64,000 nucleotides of DNA from NCBI RefSeq assembly GCF_022024115.1, contig NZ_CP091792.1:1-64000 (forward strand), given 5' to 3'. Positions 35,279 through 42,871 of the stretch are shown in pieces. The notes beneath the pieces are model-generated. The model saw nothing but the letters and a program-made list of their open reading frames with translations. It was not told the origin of the DNA and made no database searches. This stretch comes from Prevotella communis. GTDB taxonomy: Bacteria; Bacteroidota; Bacteroidia; Bacteroidales; Bacteroidaceae. How positions within the stretch are numbered: the first letter of the stretch is position 1; every line of letters starts with the position of its first letter. The position numbers were made by a program, and so were the translations under genes.

Positions 35279-37196
35279 GATGAATATTCGCAGGTCGTTC
35301 TCAACGAAGCTCAGTCTTTGGGTGCTCATCATGGCTGTGCCTGTGTTCTGTGGCTCTGTGGGACTCCTTTTCTACCACTCTCAGGGCATGATTCGTGGCG
35401 AGGCCGTGCAGCGCGCCAATGTGATGCTCGACGTGTCGCTGCAGCGCATTCATCGCTACCTCATCACCATCGAGACGGCAACAAACAGTTACAGTTGGCT
35501 GATAGAGAAAAGTATGCAGCCCGACTCGCTGATGGCGATCTCAGAGCGTATTGTGCATTTCAACCCCTATTCCGATGGGTGTGCTATCAGTATCGAGCCA
35601 GACGTCATTCCACAATATCCACGCCATTTTATGGCTTATTCTATCCGAAAGGATAGCGACTCTATTACGACGGCGCAGGAAAAGGATTATAATTATTTCA
35701 CAGAGGAATGGTACGCAACGCCGCGCGACAGGAACAAGCCGGCTTGGGTGGTCTATTATGACGAGACCAACCAGTTGAACCTGAATAAGAATGGCATGAT
35801 TGCCACATATAGCCGACCGCTCTATAATGCGCAGCATCAGCATATTGGTGTTGTCTCTACAGAGATGTCGCTTCTGCATATCTCGGATATACTGGCAGAA
35901 GAGAAACCTTATCCTAATTCATACTTTATCCTGCTCGATGAAAAAGGTCGCTATGTGGGCCATCCGGATTCTACCCGTCTCTTCAACAAGACTATTTTCG
36001 GGGTGGCCAACCTGCAGAAGCAGAAAGACCTCATTGTCCTGGGTCACGAGATGACGAAAGGTAATCAGGGGGAGATGTCGGTGACGATTAATGATGTCCC
36101 GTCGCAGGTTTGTTATAAGCCTGTGCCTGGCACTTCCTGGAGTCTGGCTATCGTGTGTCCCGACAGTGATATCCTGAAAGATTATTATAGGCTTATCTTT
36201 ATCGTCGTTACCCTCCTTATTGTCGCTCTGGTTTTCATTGCTTTCTATTGTTATAAGATGATGGCGCGCTCGCTAAGTCCGTTGCGCCAGTTGCTGCGTA
36301 AGACGCAGGAAATAGCAAAGGGCGATTTGAAGGTCGAGATAGAGCGCATCTCTCGTATCGATGAGATGGGATGTTTGCAGAACAGTTATGTGACGATGCT
36401 CGAGTCGCTTAGGCAATATATGGACAGTGTGCGTGCGGCCAGTGACAAGGCGCATAAGTATAATGAGGAACTGGAACAGGCCACGCTGCTGGTCAAGGAG
36501 GCCGACAGGCAGAAGACGTCCTTTATCCAGAATATGACGCACCAGGTGCGCACACCGCTCAATGTCATTATGGGATACGCGCAGATACTCAACTCGCCAT
36601 CGGCTCCCATCCTGCCTTGCGACTGTGTGTCGGAGGATGAGATAAAGGGTCTGACGGCAACAATGGAGCACAACTCCAAACTGCTTACCCGACTGATTCT
36701 GATGCTTCTCGACAGTTCTGATGCCACTTTCTCCGAGACGGCTATCAGCAGGAATCGTGAGGCGGTGTCGGCCAATACGGCTATGATGGAGATGGTAGAT
36801 TATGTCATGCAGCTCTATCCCGACCTTCGTTTCATTGGCTTTGAGACAGAGGTGCCCGACGATTTGCTTATCACCACCAACAGGCAGTTCCTGCAGTATA
36901 GTTTGGCCGAGGTGCTGCTCAATGCAGTGAAATATTCCGACGGACAGCATATCATGACGCGTATCACCCGTACTGATACGACGATACGCTTCATTATTGA
37001 GGATACAGGAAAGGGTATTGCCGAGGCCGACCGTGAGCGCATCTTCAAGTTCTTCACCAAGGTTGATGACTTCAGTGAGGGACTGGGATTGGGACTTCCT
37101 CTCACCAGGCGGCATGTGGAGAACCTCGGTGGCAAGTTCTGGCTCGACGCCAGCTATCATGATGGTTGTCGGTTTATCTTTGAGTTCCCTCTGTGA
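35271..37196 (+). CDS. Cache-HAMP sensor histidine kinase
   Basis: A 641-residue intact histidine kinase. Membrane segments at about 15-36 and 305-330 flank a Cache-type ligand domain (YSDGCAISIEPDVIPQYPRH, EEWYATPRDRNKPAWVVYYD). A HAMP domain follows (about 335-385), then HisKA with SFIQNMTHQVRTPLNVIMGY (His at about 427). HATPase has the N box in EVLLNAVKYSD, G1 in DTGKGIAEADRERIFKFFTK and G2 in GLGLGLPLTRRHVENLGG. No receiver domain is attached and no response regulator gene is in the window, so its partner is unknown. The sensor half resembles that of the preceding gene, suggesting a tandem duplication. Confidence 0.92.
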   Translation: MIKMNIRRSFSTKLSLWVLIMAVPVFCGSVGLLFYHSQGMIRGEAVQRANVMLDVSLQRIHRYLITIETATNSYSWLIEKSMQPDSLMAISERIVHFNPYSDGCAISIEPDVIPQYPRHFMAYSIRKDSDSITTAQEKDYNYFTEEWYATPRDRNKPAWVVYYDETNQLNLNKNGMIATYSRPLYNAQHQHIGVVSTEMSLLHISDILAEEKPYPNSYFILLDEKGRYVGHPDSTRLFNKTIFGVANLQKQKDLIVLGHEMTKGNQGEMSVTINDVPSQVCYKPVPGTSWSLAIVCPDSDILKDYYRLIFIVVTLLIVALVFIAFYCYKMMARSLSPLRQLLRKTQEIAKGDLKVEIERISRIDEMGCLQNSYVTMLESLRQYMDSVRAASDKAHKYNEELEQATLLVKEADRQKTSFIQNMTHQVRTPLNVIMGYAQILNSPSAPILPCDCVSEDEIKGLTATMEHNSKLLTRLILMLLDSSDATFSETAISRNREAVSANTAMMEMVDYVMQLYPDLRFIGFETEVPDDLLITTNRQFLQYSLAEVLLNAVKYSDGQHIMTRITRTDTTIRFIIEDTGKGIAEADRERIFKFFTKVDDFSEGLGLGLPLTRRHVENLGGKFWLDASYHDGCRFIFEFPL

Positions 37197-37211
37197 TTTA
37201 TAGACCACAAA

Positions 37212-37243
37212 TTTGTGTACTTTACTTTTTTTGTGTAATTTTG
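37212..37243 (+). promoter_or_regulatory. coaD promoter
   Basis: TTTG at 37212-37215 and TAATTTTG followed by CAGCC at 37236-37243, spacer 20 bp. Confidence 0.65.
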
Positions 37244-37260
37244 CAGCCAAACTCTTTGAG

Positions 37261-37731
37261 ATGAAAACAGGAATATTTGTCGGAACATTCAATCCCTTTA
37301 CCATAGGTCATGATTCAATCGTGACCCGTGCCCTCCCGCTTTTCGACAAACTGGTCATTGGGGTTGTGGGCGATCATGTACAGAAGCCTGGTATTCCTCC
37401 TGCTGCAGAGCGTATAGAGGCTATCAGGGCGCTCTATGCTGACGAGCCCCGCATTGAGGTGAAGGCTTATTTCGGGCTGGCTGTCGACTTTGCCCGTTCT
37501 GAGGGGGCCCGTTTCATCGTGAAGGGTGTGCGCTCTGTGAAGGATTTTGAGTATGAGCGTGAGCAGGCCGATGTCAACCGCCAGCTGACAAATGGTGAGG
37601 TGGAGACTATCCTGCTCTATAGTGAACCTCAATATGCTTCGGTTTCATCGTCGATGGTGCGTGAACTGCAGCATTTCGGCGTAGATGTCTCATCTTATTT
37701 GCCTAGTCGTAATACCGATATATCGAAATAA
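37261..37731 (+). CDS. coaD: Phosphopantetheine adenylyltransferase
   Basis: Makes dephospho-CoA from 4'-phosphopantetheine and ATP, the penultimate step of coenzyme A synthesis. The 156 residues fit the family. The nucleotidyltransferase motif reads GTFNPFTIGHDSIVTRAL (T/SxGH included), with KGVRSVKDFEYEREQADVN in the middle and the C-terminal SSSMVRELQHFG. ATG 37261 is chosen because the promoter box ends at 37243. It is followed 13 bp later by ybeY. Confidence 0.94.
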   Translation: MKTGIFVGTFNPFTIGHDSIVTRALPLFDKLVIGVVGDHVQKPGIPPAAERIEAIRALYADEPRIEVKAYFGLAVDFARSEGARFIVKGVRSVKDFEYEREQADVNRQLTNGEVETILLYSEPQYASVSSSMVRELQHFGVDVSSYLPSRNTDISK

Positions 37732-37744
37732 CGTAATACAACAT

Positions 37745-38155
37745 ATGATCAGTTATAATTGCGAGAACGTGAAAATGCCTGCCATCAAAAAGCGCGACAC
37801 CACCGCCTGGATTCGTCGTGTGGCAGCTACTTATAATAAGAAGGTGGGCGAAGTGGGCTACCTCTTCTGCGATGATGAGCATATCCTGGAGGTCAACCGC
37901 GAATACCTGGGGCACGATTATTATACGGATATCATCACTTTCGACTATTGTGAGGATGATGTCCTGAATGGCGACCTGGTCATCTCTTTAGATACGGTAC
38001 GCTCTAATGCGGAACTGTTTCATAAGACCTATGACGAGGAACTGCATCGTGTCATCATTCACGGCATCTTGCATCTCTGTGGTATCAATGACAAGGGACC
38101 CGGTGAGCGGGAACTGATGGAAGCTGCTGAAAATAAAGCATTAGCGTTGCGTTAA
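37745..38155 (+). CDS. ybeY: Endoribonuclease YbeY, rRNA maturation factor
   Basis: A metal-dependent endonuclease needed for 16S rRNA 3' maturation and ribosome quality control. The 136 residues carry the zinc motif as HRVIIHGILHLCGINDKG; the two His of HGILH are present, while the third E. coli-type His is replaced in an NDKG context. I recall that Bacteroidetes YbeY proteins have a similar G-x-x-D-K end, so this is probably normal for the group. DIITFDYCEDDVLNGDLVIS is the other conserved block. ATG 37745 lies just past coaD. Confidence 0.9.
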   Translation: MISYNCENVKMPAIKKRDTTAWIRRVAATYNKKVGEVGYLFCDDEHILEVNREYLGHDYYTDIITFDYCEDDVLNGDLVISLDTVRSNAELFHKTYDEELHRVIIHGILHLCGINDKGPGERELMEAAENKALALR

Positions 38156-38195
38156 AAAAACTAGCATATTAATCAGCTATAAAGCTATTAAAACT

Positions 38196-39815
38196 ATGCG
38201 CCAGATATTATACCTCATCATCCTGACAATAGCTCCGGTACTCCTCGTGGACTGTACGGGCAGCGGTGAACCGAGTGTCTTCTCGCCAGATGTCCGTGAT
38301 AGCTCTTCCTTCGCTCGGATTATGGGTGAGGCCGACTCGCTCTACAGCATGATGCAGTTCAGGGAGTCCTACGACCTCTACCTGTCGCTGCTGGATAATG
38401 AAGAGGTAAAGACCGATGCCGACAAACGGATGGGTGTGCTCAATGCGCTTTGCTCTGTCAGCGAGCTCTCTGGTCACCAGATAGAGCAGAATGAATGGTT
38501 GCAGCAGTTGATAGACCTGTCCACTCAGTCGAACAACGACTACTATCACTCTTTGGCGCTGGTCGAGATGGGACAAAACGTCTTTTATGAGGGCGACCGC
38601 GAGTTGGGAATACGATATGTCAACGAGGCTGTGAACCTGATGGCAAAGACCAATCGTGCCGATACAGACCATCTGATGTATAATCACCTCATTATGTTGG
38701 CGCGTATGTATGGCGAGATGAAAGACTACGACAATGCGCTGAAGATCAACCAGCGCAATCTGCAGCTCACCACCGAGGGCACACGCTGGGGCTCGGCACC
38801 TAATCAGCAGCTCATCAACCGGCGCATGGTATTTGCTAAGATAGCGGCTTTATTAGCCAAGATGGGGCAATTCCAGCGGGCCGACTCGGCTTATGTTGCA
38901 TGGAAAGCTATACACTATGAAGGCAATCACACGCGCGACTATTTCATCGTGGACTATATGAAACATCGTGGACGCTATCAGGAGGCTGTCCCCATCTATA
39001 AGACCTTGATTCAGCGCATAAGGCTGCAAGGCGACACGCTTGGCGAGATGATGAATACTGCTAAGTGGGGCCTGGCCGAGGTCTATCGGAAAATGGGCAA
39101 CTGCGAACAGGCGGCTAAACTCTATGAGCAGGTGCTCGAGATTCAAGACACGTTGAGGGTGCGTAAGGCTGTGAAAACGGCTCAGGAACTGGCTGCTATC
39201 TATCACGACCACGAGCAGAATCAGATTATCATGAAGCAGCAGACTGATAACAACCGTCAGCGCTACCTGTTGAACAGCGTTCTCGGCGTTCTGATTGGTG
39301 TTCTTATCCTGGTCTTCGTCATTATCCGCAAGAACCGTATTATCAGCAGCAAAAACCTGTCGCTGGCCAACCAGATTAACGAGGCCATGATTTACAGGGA
39401 GAAATACATACAAGAGGAGTTGAAAAACACCGTTTCTCCCAGCGATATAACAGACATCAGCACCCTTTCCGAGGAACAGCTGTTCCGTTATATCAACGAT
39501 ATCATCGTGCGCGAACGCCTGTTCCTTAATAAGAACTTCGACCGCCAGACTATCATGGACCGTTTTAATCTGTCCAAGGAGCGTGTGGGTGCTGCTTTCT
39601 CAAAGGGTAGCCAGTATGCTAAGCTCACTGACTATATGCAGGAGCTCCGCCTGGAGTATTCTACGTTTCTCATGTCCACTCATCCCGATAAGAGTGTCTC
39701 TCAGATTGCTATCGACTGTGGTTTCAGCAGTTATGCTTATTATGGCAAATGTTTCCGCCATCGTTTCGGCATGACGCCCACCGAGTTCCGCAAGTCTGCC
39801 TTGCAGAATCAGTAA
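38196..39815 (+). CDS. Membrane-spanning TPR regulator with AraC-type DNA-binding domain
   Basis: A 539-residue one-component signalling protein. The N-terminus is a signal or lipoprotein-like sequence (ILYLIILTIAPVLLVDC; the Asp before Cys is atypical for a lipobox). Tetratricopeptide-like helices occupy about 45-340, including MVFAKIAALLAKMGQFQRAD and AEVYRKMGNCEQAAKLYEQV. One membrane segment lies at about 357-379 (NSVLGVLIGVLILVFVII), and the cytoplasmic AraC-type tandem helix-turn-helix is at about 430-535 (SVSQIAIDCGFSSYAYYGKC, FRHRFGMTPTEF). This sensor layout is common in Bacteroidetes. It is followed directly by regularly spaced direct repeats and a promoter, then the surface-protein cluster, which it probably controls. 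Confidence 0.88.
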   Translation: MRQILYLIILTIAPVLLVDCTGSGEPSVFSPDVRDSSSFARIMGEADSLYSMMQFRESYDLYLSLLDNEEVKTDADKRMGVLNALCSVSELSGHQIEQNEWLQQLIDLSTQSNNDYYHSLALVEMGQNVFYEGDRELGIRYVNEAVNLMAKTNRADTDHLMYNHLIMLARMYGEMKDYDNALKINQRNLQLTTEGTRWGSAPNQQLINRRMVFAKIAALLAKMGQFQRADSAYVAWKAIHYEGNHTRDYFIVDYMKHRGRYQEAVPIYKTLIQRIRLQGDTLGEMMNTAKWGLAEVYRKMGNCEQAAKLYEQVLEIQDTLRVRKAVKTAQELAAIYHDHEQNQIIMKQQTDNNRQRYLLNSVLGVLIGVLILVFVIIRKNRIISSKNLSLANQINEAMIYREKYIQEELKNTVSPSDITDISTLSEEQLFRYINDIIVRERLFLNKNFDRQTIMDRFNLSKERVGAAFSKGSQYAKLTDYMQELRLEYSTFLMSTHPDKSVSQIAIDCGFSSYAYYGKCFRHRFGMTPTEFRKSALQNQ

Positions 39816-39828
39816 CCGTTCTTTTTCA

Positions 39829-39927
39829 AAACGCAGTCTTTTCAGCAAACTAAACGCTGTCTTTCCGTATGCTAAATGCTGTCTTGTAGTATGTAATCTT
39901 GTCTGAAAATATATGTAATCTTGTCTG
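39829..39927 (+). promoter_or_regulatory. Phased direct repeats, likely operator
   Basis: Five related motifs: AAACGCAGTCTT (39829), AAACGCTGTCTT (39852), AAATGCTGTCTT (39874), then GTAATCTTGTCTG (39893) and again (39915). Spacings within each set are 22-23 bp, about two helical turns, the spacing expected for tandem AraC-type half-sites. They end about six bases before the -33 region of a clear promoter. Confidence 0.7.
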
Positions 39928-39932
39928 TGCTA

Positions 39933-39963
39933 TTGCATAATATATAATTTTTATATATTTTTG
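39933..39963 (+). promoter_or_regulatory. Promoter downstream of the phased repeats
   Basis: TTG at 39933-39935 and TATTTTTG followed by CAGC at 39956-39963, spacer 20 bp. It is the only good promoter seen before the secreted-protein cluster. Confidence 0.6.
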
Positions 39964-40004
39964 CAGCAGAAAAAGCTAAACAACATATATTTTTACCTAA
40001 TTTG

Positions 40005-40196
40005 ATGACTACTACTATTATTATCCTGCTTTCGGCGGCCGTCGTGCTACTGATATTGCTCATAGCCGTTCTCTTTTGGCGATTATTTCACCAAAATGAT
40101 GAACTTCGGCAAAAGAACGATGTCATAGTGCGCGAGGTCCGCCGAAATCAGTTTTTAATCCATCAGGGAACATTCCGAAAACAGTGCCTGTCATAG
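40005..40196 (+). CDS. Small single-pass membrane protein
   Basis: A predicted 63-residue protein: a hydrophobic segment at residues 4-26 (IIILLSAAVVLLILLIAVLF) followed by a polar, charged tail (HQNDELRQKNDVIVREVRRN). It has a good promoter and begins about 40 bp after the -7 box. Its membrane-plus-juxtamembrane pattern resembles the corresponding region of the adjacent TPR/AraC regulator, so it may be a remnant of, or a modulator for, such a regulator. No family is recognised and it could also be a non-coding leader. Confidence 0.5.
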   Translation: MTTTIIILLSAAVVLLILLIAVLFWRLFHQNDELRQKNDVIVREVRRNQFLIHQGTFRKQCLS

Positions 40197-40283
40197 CACA
40201 TTATAAAACACTAACCAACATATACCGAACAACAAACAAGTATTGTATAAACATCTTTATTAATATTCTAAACTATTAACAGT

Positions 40284-42263
40284 ATGAAAAGAAACAAATT
40301 ACTACTTTTGCTCGTGCTGCTCATGACGGCGGCGACGGGCGCTTGGGCGCAAGACGCCAAGCATTTGATTACGGCCACTTACCGCGAACAGACACGCTCG
40401 CTGGAGCAGCCGCTGCCCTACGCCACTACCATCGGCGAACTCTTTGAGGCGGTTACGGGTGAACAATTCAGTAATTTAATCAGCACTATGTCCTCTTTTG
40501 AAATGCCTCTTACCGGAATCAGCTCCAACAACACCAGCGCCGTCAACATTGGCGAATTAAACGGCGCAAGCACCCCGGTGACGGTTATAGCCGATGGCAA
40601 AGCCACCATCAGTATAAATTTTGGTAGTTATGCTCATGGCATCTTCGTCAGCGCCACCTCCCCCCTCTACGCTTACATGAAGGACGGCGTGAAGGATGCC
40701 GGCAAGTGGACGGTGAAGGTGGGCGAGGGCCAGGCCCAGGCGCTGCCCATCGGCGGACTGAAGGGCGACGGCTCGGAGACCGTGACGCTGCAGTACAACG
40801 GACGACTGAAGGTGAAGGGCGTGAAGGCTACAAGCGACGCGGCTGCTCCCAGCGTTCCCGACGGGGCCCTCAGCGGCGTTTTCAGCGTCAGCGACACGAA
40901 GCAGGTGTATTTCTCGAAGGGTAACCTGCGCTACGAATCGTCGAAGTGGAGCTTCTTCGACAACCAGTATGACTATTACACAAGCTACAGCGCAGACGCA
41001 TGGGACAAGTTCGGCTGGAGCACATCTGCCACCACATACGGTATGAATACTTCTGCAGCCAACAGTGATTATTCCGGCGACTTCGTGGACTGGGGCGCAA
41101 CGATGGGCACAGGCTGGCGCACGCTGACAAGTGACGAGTGGACATATCTGTTCAAAACCCGCAGTGCATCTACCGTGAACGGCACCGAGAACGGCCGCTA
41201 TGCCAAGGCTATGGTAAACAATGTACGGGGCATTATCCTCTTCCCCGACACCTATACTCACCCCGACGGCGTGACTGCTCCGACAGGTGTCAACGATACA
41301 GGCAACACTGGCTGGAATGGCAACAGCTACACCGTTGAGGATTGGACCAAGATGGAGACAGCCGGTTGTGTGTTCCTGCCGGCTGCAGGCTACCGGAATG
41401 GCTCGAGGGTGAACAATCCGGGCTCGTACGGCGACTACTCGTCTGCTACGCCTTATGGCACGGACAAAACGTACGGAGTGTTCTTCGGTTCGGGCAGTCT
41501 GACTCCCGCGAGCGACGGCAGTCGTTTCTACGGGTGCAGTGTCCGTCTCGTTCAGGAGGCTACAAGCGACGCTCCGGCGGCGAAGGAACCGGCTACGGTG
41601 ACGACGGCGCCGACGGGTGCGGCGATTGTTGGCGTTGGCAAGAGCACGGCGCTGGTGAGCGGTGGCGTGGCCGACGGCGGCACGCTGATGTATGCATTGA
41701 CCACGACGAACACGAAGCCTGCCTCGACGGATGGCTTCAGCGAGGCGGTGCCCAAGGCTGAGACCATCACCGCCAGTGGCACGGTATATGTTTGGTATTA
41801 CGTGAAGGGCGACGACACGCACAGCGACAGCGAGATTGCGGCTACGGCCATTGAGGTTCCCGTGGCCGACGTCATATGGGACGTTACGAACGTCAGCAAA
41901 CTTTCTGTCTACGACACCGACGAGTATGAGATGGATGAGGTCAAGCTGCGTGGTAATGCCGAACAGGTAGAAGCCACGTGGAAAAATAGCTCAAATCCGA
42001 CGAAGGTTGGCATCAGTTTCCGAGTGGACGCATCCGGCGGCTTTACCTTTACGGCACCGACCGGCAAGAAGTTCACAAAGATCGATATGAAACCCCAAGG
42101 TGCTGAAGGTTGGGATCTTGCAAACCTCGGCGAGGGATGGGCAATTAATAATACGACCATCACGTGGACGGGCAGTGCCGCCTCGACGGTTGATCTGCTG
42201 AAGGATACTAATAGGTTCAACGGCAAACATATAATATACATCGCCTTCTACCTGTCGGAGTAA
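40284..42263 (+). CDS. Large secreted modular protein, FISUMP-like domain
   Basis: A 659-residue exported protein of unknown role. The signal peptide ends at TGAWA-QD (about residue 22). Residues about 194-425 form a domain resembling the Fibrobacter succinogenes major paralogous (FISUMP) family, with a C-type-lectin-like look: VYFSKGNLRYESSKWSFF, DKFGWSTSATTYG, WRTLTSDEWTYLF and FYGCSVRLVQ. A module with YVWYYVKGDDTHSDSE follows at about 500, matched in the next gene. The C-terminal domain (about 535-659) is beta-rich (GFTFTAPTGKKFTKIDM). G/C-ending codons dominate. No C-terminal sorting motif is apparent. Confidence 0.8.
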   Translation: MKRNKLLLLLVLLMTAATGAWAQDAKHLITATYREQTRSLEQPLPYATTIGELFEAVTGEQFSNLISTMSSFEMPLTGISSNNTSAVNIGELNGASTPVTVIADGKATISINFGSYAHGIFVSATSPLYAYMKDGVKDAGKWTVKVGEGQAQALPIGGLKGDGSETVTLQYNGRLKVKGVKATSDAAAPSVPDGALSGVFSVSDTKQVYFSKGNLRYESSKWSFFDNQYDYYTSYSADAWDKFGWSTSATTYGMNTSAANSDYSGDFVDWGATMGTGWRTLTSDEWTYLFKTRSASTVNGTENGRYAKAMVNNVRGIILFPDTYTHPDGVTAPTGVNDTGNTGWNGNSYTVEDWTKMETAGCVFLPAAGYRNGSRVNNPGSYGDYSSATPYGTDKTYGVFFGSGSLTPASDGSRFYGCSVRLVQEATSDAPAAKEPATVTTAPTGAAIVGVGKSTALVSGGVADGGTLMYALTTTNTKPASTDGFSEAVPKAETITASGTVYVWYYVKGDDTHSDSEIAATAIEVPVADVIWDVTNVSKLSVYDTDEYEMDEVKLRGNAEQVEATWKNSSNPTKVGISFRVDASGGFTFTAPTGKKFTKIDMKPQGAEGWDLANLGEGWAINNTTITWTGSAASTVDLLKDTNRFNGKHIIYIAFYLSE

Positions 42264-42871
42264 TCCCTCACGCGCGCGTATAAATATATAATGTATAGGA
42301 AACGAGAAAAAACGACGTGAACGATGACGACGATGGCGAGAAAGGCGTGCTCCAACGGGGCGGAGAAGCTCAGCCCGAGGCAAAAAACATGGATTTCCGC
42401 TGCGGAAATCCGCTGCCCGAGGCGAAAAAAACGGCTCTTCCGATGCGGAAATCGGCATTTCGGGGCAAAAAACTTGCTCTTCCGATGCGGAAATCGGCAT
42501 TTCGAGGCAAAAAGCTTGCTCTTCCGCTGCGGTGAAGCACCGCCCGAGGCTCGAAACTCGGATTTCCGCCACGGAAATCGGGATTCGTCGAAGTTTTTCT
42601 AACACGAATTCTTGCGCTCCGTTGGTGCTCAGGCGCTTCGCGGAGTCCCACGAATTGAACACGAAGGCCGAAGGGCTCGCGAGCGACAGCGAGAACGAAG
42701 TGGCAATTTTTCATTCGCTCGACCTCTGGTCGCTTGGCTAGTCCAAGAATGATAATTAATGGGCAATTAATGGAACTCCGAGCTCTGCTCGCCTGAGCAC
42801 CTATTAAAATAGGCAATGAGCGAAGAATTACATGTTAAAATAAAAAAGAAACAAATAAAATTATAAGTAAT
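42264..42871. other. 608-bp intergenic region with tandem repeats
   Basis: It begins with a copy of the post-stop CCCTC...CGCGCGTATAAATATATA element seen after the following genes, then the 42-bp repeat array (about 42392-42600), a stretch with GCGCTCCG/CGGAG inversions, a CCTATTAAAATAGG hairpin at about 42800, and an A-rich leader to the next gene. Reading frames through the array are open by accident of the 42-bp (14-codon) period and are not called as genes. Confidence 0.6.
42392..42602 (+). repeat. 42-bp tandem repeat array
   Basis: GCTCTTCCGATGCGGAAATC recurs at 42434 and 42476, with a truncated or altered unit at 42518 and diverged units at about 42392 and 42560. Each unit contains a CCGAT...ATCGG hairpin and an AAAAAA stretch. 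Confidence 0.8.

Noticed and set aside
37745..38155. YbeY as inactive because the third zinc ligand differs from E. coli
   Set aside because: From memory, Bacteroidetes YbeY proteins generally show this G-x-x-D-K variant, so the difference is probably lineage-typical.
40557..41822. Long reverse-strand reading frame opposite the first surface gene
   Set aside because: An artefact of G/C-ending codons in the real gene; composition and repeats follow the forward frame, and no signal or domain is seen. Similar cases at 43040-43987 and 44797-46224.
42317..42602. Two overlapping small repeat proteins from the 42-bp array
   Set aside because: Openness in two frames follows from the 14-codon period; no promoter or conserved start.
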